From: Candidatus Agrococcus pullicola
GTDB lineage: Bacteria; Actinomycetota; Actinomycetes; Actinomycetales; Microbacteriaceae
NCBI GenBank assembly: GCA_019115685.1
Contig: DXDC01000123.1
Coordinates: forward strand, 1 to 14,195
DNA: 14,195 nt
Direction of reading: 5' to 3'
Shown piece after piece: positions 6,962 to 12,508 of this stretch. The notes under the pieces are model-generated. The model ran no database searches. It saw nothing but the letters and a program-made list of their open reading frames with translations, and was not told where the DNA came from. The position numbers were made by a program, and so were the translations under genes. The first letter of the stretch is position 1. Each line of letters starts with the position of its first letter.

Positions 6962-8605
6962 CTACAGAACGGCTTCTCTTGCCGCTCTCGCGCTGGTGGC
7001 CTGGAGTGCCTTCGCCGCGCGTTCGCGCGCCTCTTCCATAGTTACCGTCAGCAGCTCTGCTCGAACATCCGCCAGTGCCGCGGGCGACATCGACAGACTC
7101 GTCACACCGAGCCCGACAAGCACAACCGCGAGCGCGGGATCGGCCGCTGCTTCGCCGCACACCCCGACCGGCGTGTCGAGCGCCGCGCCGGCATCCCCGA
7201 GGCGCTCGATGAGTCGTAGCACGGCCGGGTGCCACGGATCTTGGAACTGCGCGACGGTGCCGAGCATACGATCGGCCGCGAAGGTGTACTGCGTCAGATC
7301 ATTCGTACCGATCGAGACGAAGTCGGCATGCCGCATGACCTGATCGGCGAGCACCGCGATCGAGGGGACCTCTGCCATCGCTCCGACGGTTTTGAGCCCG
7401 TACTCGCGGCCTATTCCCACGAAGTACTCGGTCTCCTCGGCGTTCGCGATCATAGGCGCCATGACCCATAGATCCGCGTTCGTAGCCGCGTCAGCCTGGG
7501 CGAGGGCCTTGAGCTGATCGCGCAGGATGTTCTCGTTCTTCTCGAGCGCACGAATGCCGCGAAGCCCGAGCGCGGGGTTCTCCTCATCGGCGTCGTTGAG
7601 GAACGAGAGGGGCTTGTCCGCCCCCGCGTCGAGCACGCGCACGACCACCTTTTTGCCTTCGAAGGCGCTCAGCATAGCAGTGTACTGTTCGGTCTGCCAC
7701 TCGACGCTCGGAGGCTCCTTCGCATCGAGAAAGAGGAATTCGGTGCGGAAGAGCCCGACCCCCTCGGCGCCGAGTTTCACCGCCTCCGCAGCCTCTTCAG
7801 GGCGACCGAGGTTCGCCAGCAGCTGCACTTGCGTGCCGTCGGCGAGTGCTCCGGGAGTAATGGGAGCGGATGCCGCCTCGCTGCGACGGGAACGCTCGGC
7901 GAGCGCAGCCGCGATCTCACGATCGCTGGGGTCAAGCGTGACCTCTCCCGTGCGGGCGTCCGCGATGATGCCCTGCCCATCGCTCACGGCATCCAGCAGC
8001 CCCGGCACTCCGACGATGGCGGTGATCGACTTCGCTCGCGCAAGAATCGCGGTGTGGGAGGTGGGTCCGCCGTCCTGCGTCACGAGCGCGAGCACCTTGT
8101 CGAGATCGAGCGTGGCGGTGTCGGCCGGCGCGAGGTCTCGCGCGACCAGCACGAACGGCTCATCGCTCTCGGGTACACCGGGCGCCGGAACACCTCGCAA
8201 CCTCGCGATGACGCGCTGCGCAACATCGTCGAGGTCCGTCGCACGCTCCGCCATGTATCCACCGAGCGCTACGAGCATCTGCTTGAACTGCCCGAACCCC
8301 TCCTGCACGGCGTACTCGGCGTTGACACCGGCGCGGATACGTGACGAGACGTCATCGGCGAGCGCCGGATCCTGCGCCATCAGCGAGGCGGCCTGCAGAA
8401 CGTCCTGCGCTTCCCCGCCGACGACTTCGCCGCGCTCGTGCAGCTCCTGAGCCACGGCCGCGAGCGCCTCACTCGCTCTGTTCGCCTCCTCGTCACCGTC
8501 ACCTCCGTGCGGGGCGTCGGTCGGCGGTGTGAGTTTTTCTGGCATTCTCAGCGCCTTGCCAGCGGCAATACCGCGGCCGACGCCGACTCCGTGCATCGTG
8601 GACAT
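6962..8605 (-). CDS. ptsI: Phosphoenolpyruvate-protein phosphotransferase (PTS enzyme I)
   Basis: Cytosolic first enzyme of the phosphotransferase system: takes phosphate from PEP onto a His and passes it to HPr for sugar uptake. 547 residues, slightly shorter than the ~570 of E. coli. The N-terminal HPr-binding and swivel domains include GGPTSHTAILAR with phosphorylated His184. The C-terminal PEP-binding barrel shows GLFRTEFLF (Arg287), RVLDAGADKP (Arg323), GLRGIR, FVSIGTNDLTQY and GVCGEAAADP with catalytic Cys483. All active-site elements are present. No ptsH or EII gene is adjacent, so the partners are elsewhere. The start ATG at 8605 has no Shine-Dalgarno but a TAGTCT -10 ends 6 bases upstream, suggesting a leaderless mRNA; a second in-frame ATG lies three codons in. 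Divergent from the BrkB-family gene. Confidence 0.97.
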   Translation of the reverse strand: MSTMHGVGVGRGIAAGKALRMPEKLTPPTDAPHGGDGDEEANRASEALAAVAQELHERGEVVGGEAQDVLQAASLMAQDPALADDVSSRIRAGVNAEYAVQEGFGQFKQMLVALGGYMAERATDLDDVAQRVIARLRGVPAPGVPESDEPFVLVARDLAPADTATLDLDKVLALVTQDGGPTSHTAILARAKSITAIVGVPGLLDAVSDGQGIIADARTGEVTLDPSDREIAAALAERSRRSEAASAPITPGALADGTQVQLLANLGRPEEAAEAVKLGAEGVGLFRTEFLFLDAKEPPSVEWQTEQYTAMLSAFEGKKVVVRVLDAGADKPLSFLNDADEENPALGLRGIRALEKNENILRDQLKALAQADAATNADLWVMAPMIANAEETEYFVGIGREYGLKTVGAMAEVPSIAVLADQVMRHADFVSIGTNDLTQYTFAADRMLGTVAQFQDPWHPAVLRLIERLGDAGAALDTPVGVCGEAAADPALAVVLVGLGVTSLSMSPAALADVRAELLTVTMEEARERAAKALQATSARAAREAVL

Positions 8606-8659
8606 GGACTCAGACTACGCTGTTTATCGAACCCAGCGCGAGGCAGCCGGAGGTGGACC
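8606..8659. promoter_or_regulatory. Divergent promoter region of ptsI and the BrkB-family gene
   Basis: Only 54 bp separate the two starts. On the minus strand TAGTCT (8617-8612) is placed for a leaderless ptsI transcript. On the plus strand TACGCT (8616-8621) is a -10-like element sharing two base pairs with it. A plus-strand Shine-Dalgarno, GGAGG (8649-8653), sits six bases before the GTG at 8660. If both -10 elements are used, polymerases would exclude each other. No -35 hexamers are convincing. Confidence 0.5.
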
Positions 8660-9676
8660 GTGCAGATTATCGACCGCGTGAAGCAACTTCGCCCAGTGCG
8701 AGCGTGGAATCACTATTCGGAACGCGACGGTGTCGTCTATGCGCAAAGCATGACGCTTTCGGGCTTCTTCTCGATCTTCGCGGGGCTGTTCATCGCCTTC
8801 GCGGTCTTCATGCAGATCCTGGGTGGCAACCGCGAACTGCTCGACACGGTCATCGAATCGATCTCCGGGCAGATCCCCGGTCTCATCAGCGACGGCGACA
8901 GCAACGGCGTCATCGACCCGGACGAGCTCGTCGACTCGCGAATCACCGAGGTCGCCGGAATCATCGCCGTCGTCGGTATCATCATGACGGCGACGCGCTG
9001 GATCGCAAACAGCCGACTCGGCTTCAGAGCGATGCTCGACCTGCCCAGCCCTCGCCCAAATGCAGTACTGCTGAAGCTCGGCGACCTGGGTGTAGCGATC
9101 GGCATCGGCCTGCTGATTCTGATCTCCAGTAGCGTGTTGATCGTTTCGCAGTCGCTCGCTTCGCAACTCGGATTGGGCGCCTACAGTTGGCTGCTGGGTT
9201 TTCTTGTGCAGCTCGCGCTCGATACCGCGATCGTGCTGCTCATGTTCCGCTTCGCTGGACATATCAAACTGCCGATGAAATACCTTGTGGGAACCGCGTT
9301 CGGCGTCGCAGTCGCCTTCGCGATCCTGAAGGCCTTCGCATCGCTCCTGTTCGGCTCGGTCAGCAACAACCCACTGCTGGCCTCCGTCGCCTCGGTCTTC
9401 GTCATCCTGATCTGGCTCGGATTCATCCACCAGATATACCTCGTAGCACTGTCGTTCGTCGCCGTCGGGAACGCGGGGGAAAGTTATTCGGAACTCGAGC
9501 ACTACCTGACAGAAGAACGGAAGGAAGCCGTGGCACGGAAGAAAGAGGAAGAGGAGTTCAGAGAGCGTGAGCTCGAACGAGTCCGCGAAGAACTCGCTGC
9601 CATCAAGGGCAGAGAGAGCGACCCGAAGAAGCTGGCGAAGAACCTCAAGAAACAGCAGAAGAAGCTGCGCGGCTAG
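8660..9676 (+). CDS. YihY/BrkB-family integral membrane protein with EF-hand loop
   Basis: Member of the YihY/virulence factor BrkB (UPF0761) family, polytopic inner-membrane proteins whose biochemical role is unsettled. 338 residues from the GTG at 8660, chosen for its GGAGG site; the frame is open further upstream into ptsI antisense sequence, which is not coding. About six hydrophobic helices are visible, with family segments GVVYAQSMTLSGFFSIFAGL (24-43), the ALLDxAxxxx-like PMKYLVGTAFGVAVAF region and ASVFVILIWLGFIHQIYLVALSF. Between the first two helices lies DGDSNGVIDPDE (78-89), a perfect match to the EF-hand calcium loop. The last ~65 residues are a highly charged, probably coiled-coil cytoplasmic tail that turns strongly basic (KKLAKNLKKQQKKLRG) at the end. 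Function not assigned. Confidence 0.88.
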   Translation: MQIIDRVKQLRPVRAWNHYSERDGVVYAQSMTLSGFFSIFAGLFIAFAVFMQILGGNRELLDTVIESISGQIPGLISDGDSNGVIDPDELVDSRITEVAGIIAVVGIIMTATRWIANSRLGFRAMLDLPSPRPNAVLLKLGDLGVAIGIGLLILISSSVLIVSQSLASQLGLGAYSWLLGFLVQLALDTAIVLLMFRFAGHIKLPMKYLVGTAFGVAVAFAILKAFASLLFGSVSNNPLLASVASVFVILIWLGFIHQIYLVALSFVAVGNAGESYSELEHYLTEERKEAVARKKEEEEFRERELERVREELAAIKGRESDPKKLAKNLKKQQKKLRG

Positions 9677-9754
9677 CGGTTCGATCGGGCCCCTTCCTGC
9701 CCCACTGCGCCTCGCGCTCATGGTCTGAGGCCCGTCGACTCCAAACGCGCATTG

Positions 9755-9873
9755 ACTAGAAGGAAAATGCCTGTTGAGCATGCTTCCCGATAGGCATTTT
9801 CCGAATAGTCGGGATTCAGCTATTCGGAAAACGCCTACTGAGGACACGGCTGAATAGGCATTTCCCGAATAGT
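9755..9873. repeat. Cluster of four alternating copies of an imperfect 21-base repeat
   Basis: Four copies of a unit with core TAGGCATTTTCCGAATAG alternate in orientation: minus (9755-9775), plus (9789-9809), minus (9819-9839), plus (9853-9873), with centres 34, 30 and 34 bases apart. Copies 2 and 3 form an 18-bp stem with one mismatch (9791-9808 with 9820-9837, 11-base loop). Copies 1 and 2 share a perfect 11-base inverted match (9762-9772 with 9792-9802), and copies 3 and 4 pair with two mismatches, so two alternative hairpin arrangements exist. The block is AT-rich compared with its surroundings. It follows the BrkB-family gene and could act as a terminator, REP/BIME-like element or MITE remnant. 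The flanking bases 9677-9754 show nothing recognisable. Confidence 0.85.
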
Positions 9874-9941
9874 GGACGGAGGCGAGCACACGCGACGTTG
9901 GGGGCTGGAGGTCACAGCTCGTTCACGTCGCCGGTCTCGAC

Positions 9942-9947
9942 TACGCT
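9942..9947 (+). promoter_or_regulatory. Candidate -10 element of xthA (probably leaderless)
   Basis: TACGCT ends six bases before the xthA ATG at 9954, placing the transcription start at or within a base or two of the start codon. A GGAG at 9948-9951 is too close to the ATG to be a good ribosome site. Confidence 0.5.
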
Positions 9948-9953
9948 GGAGAC

Positions 9954-10781
9954 ATGGTTCGTATTGCCACGGTCAACGTCAACGGTATCCGCGCTGCTAT
10001 GCGAAAAGGCATGTCCGACTGGCTCGAAGCATCGGACGCCGACATCGTCGCGCTGCAGGAAGTCAGAGCCACTGACGAAATCGTCACGCCGCTCGTACCC
10101 GGCTGGCACGTCCTGCACGATGAAGCGACCGCGAAGGGGCGCGCAGGCGTTGCCGTGCTGTCGCGCGAACCTGCCATCCAGCACCGCACGGCTTTCGGCG
10201 CAGACGACTTCGACTCTGCCGGCCGCTGGCTGGAGGCCGACTTCGAATTCGGCGGCACCCCCGTCACAGTGGTTTCGACCTACGTGCACTCAGGAGAAGT
10301 CGACACCCCCAAGCAGGTCGAGAAGTACAAGTTCCTCAACACGATGAACGAGCGACTGCCGCAGCTACGCAACCACTGCGAGAACGTGCTGGTAACGGGC
10401 GACTTCAACGTCGGACACCGCGAGTTCGACATCAAGAACTGGCGCGGCAACCGCAAGAAGAGCGGCTTCCTGCTCGAAGAGCGCAGCTACCTCGACGGCT
10501 TCTTCGGCGAAGGCGACGTTGAGGCCGTGGACGGCCAGGTTCGTACCGGCCATGGCTGGGTCGATGTCGGGCGCACCTTCGCGGGCGAAGTCGACGGCCC
10601 CTACACCTGGTGGTCGAACCGCGGGCAGGCCTTCGACAACGACACGGGCTGGCGCATCGATTACCACATGGCATCCCCCGCACTCGCGGCGTCAGTGAGC
10701 AACTATCGCGTCGACCGCTACCCCAGCTACGACACCAGGTGGAGCGATCACGCCCCCGTTGTCGTCGATTACGAACTCTAA
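9954..10781 (+). CDS. xthA: Exodeoxyribonuclease III (AP endonuclease, Xth family)
   Basis: Magnesium-dependent 3'-5' exonuclease and apurinic/apyrimidinic endonuclease of base-excision repair; 275 residues, typical length. The exonuclease-endonuclease-phosphatase fold is complete: NVNGIR at the start (Asn8), LQE (Glu36, metal ligand), STYVHSG (Tyr110), GDFNVG (Asp150, Asn152), RIDY (Asp236) and SDHAPV (Asp265, His266). These correspond to E. coli Asn7, Glu34, Tyr109, Asp151, Asn153, Asp229, Asp258 and His259. trpS begins 11 bp after the stop, so the two are probably co-transcribed. The proposed leaderless promoter is directly upstream. Confidence 0.96.
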   Translation: MVRIATVNVNGIRAAMRKGMSDWLEASDADIVALQEVRATDEIVTPLVPGWHVLHDEATAKGRAGVAVLSREPAIQHRTAFGADDFDSAGRWLEADFEFGGTPVTVVSTYVHSGEVDTPKQVEKYKFLNTMNERLPQLRNHCENVLVTGDFNVGHREFDIKNWRGNRKKSGFLLEERSYLDGFFGEGDVEAVDGQVRTGHGWVDVGRTFAGEVDGPYTWWSNRGQAFDNDTGWRIDYHMASPALAASVSNYRVDRYPSYDTRWSDHAPVVVDYEL

Positions 10782-10792
10782 AAGGACCCACC

Positions 10793-11788
10793 ATGACCAA
10801 GCCCCGAATCTATTCGGGCATGCAGCCCTCATCGGGCTCGCTGCACCTCGGCAACTTCGTCGGCGCGCTCACCCACTGGAGGCAACTGCAGGAAGAGGGC
10901 GACGCATTCTTCTCCATCGTCGATCTGCACGCGCTGACGAGCATCCAGGATCCGAAGGTGCTGCGCCAGCAGGTGCGGACGCTGGCCGCCCAGTACATTG
11001 CGGGCGGTATCGATCCGCAGTCCTCGTGCCTGTACGTGCAGTCGCACGTGTCCGCGCACGCCGAGATGGCATGGTTGCTGTCGATCATCACCGGCTTCGG
11101 CGAGGCGAGCCGGATGACGCAGTTCAAGGACAAGACGGCGAAGAAGGGTATCGAGGCCGCGAACGTCGGTCTGTTCACCTACCCGATTCTGATGGCCGGC
11201 GACATTCTGCTCTACGACACGAACCTCGTGCCGGTCGGTGCCGACCAGAAGCAGCACGTCGAGCTCACGCGTGATCTGGGTGAGCGGTTCAACAAACGGT
11301 ACGGCGAGACCTTCACGATCCCGCAGCCGCGAATCGCCGCAGAAACCGCGCGCATCATGGATCTTCAGGATCCGACGCGGAAGATGTCGAAATCGGCCGA
11401 GACCGATAAGGGCATCGTGTGGTTGCTGGACGAGCCGAGCAGGACGCTGAAGAAGATCAAGAGCGCGGTCACCGACACCGACGGTTCCATCCGCGTCGAC
11501 GCCGAGAACAAACCGGGCGTGACGAATCTGCTGGGCATCCTGTCGGCGTTCACGGGGCGCACGACCGCTGAGCTCGCGGACGAATACGACGGGCAGGGCT
11601 ACGGCGTCTTCAAAGTCGCGGTCGCGGATGCCGTCATCGGCGAGCTCGCGCCCATTCGCGAGCGCACGCTCGAGTTGCTCGATGACCCCGCTGAGCTCGA
11701 TCGCATCCTCGAGGCGAACGCTGCGCGCGCACGCGAAGTTGCCGACGCAACGCTCCATCGGGCGATGCGTGCCATGGGTCTTCGCTGA
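10793..11788 (+). CDS. trpS: Tryptophanyl-tRNA synthetase
   Basis: Class Ic aminoacyl-tRNA synthetase charging tRNA-Trp; 331 residues, normal for bacterial TrpRS. The N-terminus reads RIYSGMQPSSGSLHLGNFVGAL, in which SLHLG is the HIGH-type motif. The mid-protein has AGDILLYDTNLVPVGADQKQHVELTRDLGERFN, a hallmark of the family, and RKMSKS is the KMSKS loop. The frame is open upstream into xthA, but the ATG at 10793 has AAAGGA in front and starts right at the conserved N-terminus. It follows xthA by 11 bp. Confidence 0.98.
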   Translation: MTKPRIYSGMQPSSGSLHLGNFVGALTHWRQLQEEGDAFFSIVDLHALTSIQDPKVLRQQVRTLAAQYIAGGIDPQSSCLYVQSHVSAHAEMAWLLSIITGFGEASRMTQFKDKTAKKGIEAANVGLFTYPILMAGDILLYDTNLVPVGADQKQHVELTRDLGERFNKRYGETFTIPQPRIAAETARIMDLQDPTRKMSKSAETDKGIVWLLDEPSRTLKKIKSAVTDTDGSIRVDAENKPGVTNLLGILSAFTGRTTAELADEYDGQGYGVFKVAVADAVIGELAPIRERTLELLDDPAELDRILEANAARAREVADATLHRAMRAMGLR

Positions 11789-11846
11789 TGCCGCTTCTTC
11801 TCCCTTTGCTTGTGGGCACATAAGCGGAGAACTGGAAGAGGGCCGG

Positions 11847-12416
11847 ATGAGTGAACTGGCTGGGCCGACGCTGCCCGTGCTGGGGAAGCGAGTTGTGCTC
11901 ACGGCATTGCGTGAGAGTGACATCGAACGCACGGTCGAAGCGTGCACGACGCCGGATGCCGAACGATTCCTCGACACTCCGTGGCCGTACGAACGGTCGG
12001 ACGCCGAGTTCTTCATCCGGACGTTTGCCCCGGGCGGCTGGCGGGGCGAGCACGACGAACGAGTGTGGGCGATTCGCGAAGCCGTCGACGGCGAGCTCTG
12101 CGGGGTGATCAGCTTGCGCGATGGCGTGCGCGAGGTCGGTTTCTGGTTGCACCCGGATGCTCAGGGCCGAGGGCTCATGTCGGATGCGCTGCGTGCGCTG
12201 GTCGGCCACGCCGAAGAGTGCCTCGCTTGGCAGGAGGTGCGCTGGCGTTGTCGCGTCGGCAACACTGCCTCGATGCGGGTGGCGAAAGCGACCGGGTTCG
12301 CCTACCTCGGCGTGCGCGAGGGTGAGTGGCGAGATGGCGAGCGCGGCCCGGAGCACTTCGCGGTCAAGACGAACCGCGACGTGGCCGAGGCACTCCCCTG
12401 GCCAACGCTCGAGTAA
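11847..12416 (+). CDS. GNAT-family N-acetyltransferase (RimJ/RimL type)
   Basis: Acetyl-CoA-dependent N-acetyltransferase of 189 residues. The RimJ/RimL-like layout is visible: LPVLGKRVVLTALRESDIERTVEAC at the N-terminus, a central GVISL strand, the strand GFWLHP followed by the acetyl-CoA pyrophosphate loop QGRGLM (106-111) and helix SDALRALVGHA, then NTASMRVAKATGFAYLGVREGEW, the usual C-terminal segment. Substrate unknown; relatives acetylate ribosomal protein N-termini, amino sugars or small molecules. The frame is open back into trpS; GGAAGAGGG (11834-11842) before the ATG fixes the start. It lies 58 bp after trpS and may be read through from that operon, as no convincing terminator separates them. 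Confidence 0.9.
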   Translation: MSELAGPTLPVLGKRVVLTALRESDIERTVEACTTPDAERFLDTPWPYERSDAEFFIRTFAPGGWRGEHDERVWAIREAVDGELCGVISLRDGVREVGFWLHPDAQGRGLMSDALRALVGHAEECLAWQEVRWRCRVGNTASMRVAKATGFAYLGVREGEWRDGERGPEHFAVKTNRDVAEALPWPTLE

Positions 12417-12444
12417 ACTTTCATGTCAACAACGCCTCCCTTCT

Positions 12445-12450
12445 TATACT
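12445..12450 (+). promoter_or_regulatory. Possible upstream -10 element for the AAA/LAL-type gene
   Basis: TATACT is a near-consensus -10 in the 92-base gap after the acetyltransferase gene. It would give a leader of about 50 bases, containing the palindrome GAGAG-T-CTCTC (12465-12475). No clear -35 is seen at 16-18 bases upstream. Confidence 0.35.
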
Positions 12451-12495
12451 CGGTCTGAGAAAAAGAGAGTCTCTCGAAGTCACTTGGTTCGCTGA

Positions 12496-12501
12496 TAGCC
12501 T
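12496..12501 (+). promoter_or_regulatory. Possible -10 element for a leaderless AAA/LAL-type transcript
   Basis: TAGCCT ends seven bases before the ATG at 12509, the same geometry as at the BlaI-type gene, and no Shine-Dalgarno is present upstream of that ATG. Confidence 0.4.
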
Positions 12502-12508
12502 GACGCCT

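Noticed and set aside
7527..8450. A 307-codon plus-strand open frame
   Set aside because: Antisense of ptsI with a Ser/Ala/Arg-rich artefactual product.
9755..9873. CRISPR-like repeat array
   Set aside because: The repeats alternate in orientation, are imperfect, and are separated by only about 9-13 bases, too short for spacers; no cas genes are present.
8624..9889. A 421-codon minus-strand open frame opposite the BrkB-family gene, reaching into the repeat cluster
   Set aside because: Its product is compositionally biased and matches nothing I know, while the plus-strand frame encodes a clear membrane protein with a good ribosome site.
11791..11827. Possible terminator after trpS (CCGCTT pairing with AAGCGG)
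   Set aside because: Only a 6-bp stem with a 25-base loop and no T tract; not distinguishable from chance.
12465..12475. Palindrome GAGAG-T-CTCTC before the AAA/LAL-type gene
   Set aside because: A one-base centre cannot form a hairpin, and the simple GA/CT composition makes it weak evidence for an operator, so it is mentioned only within the promoter entry.
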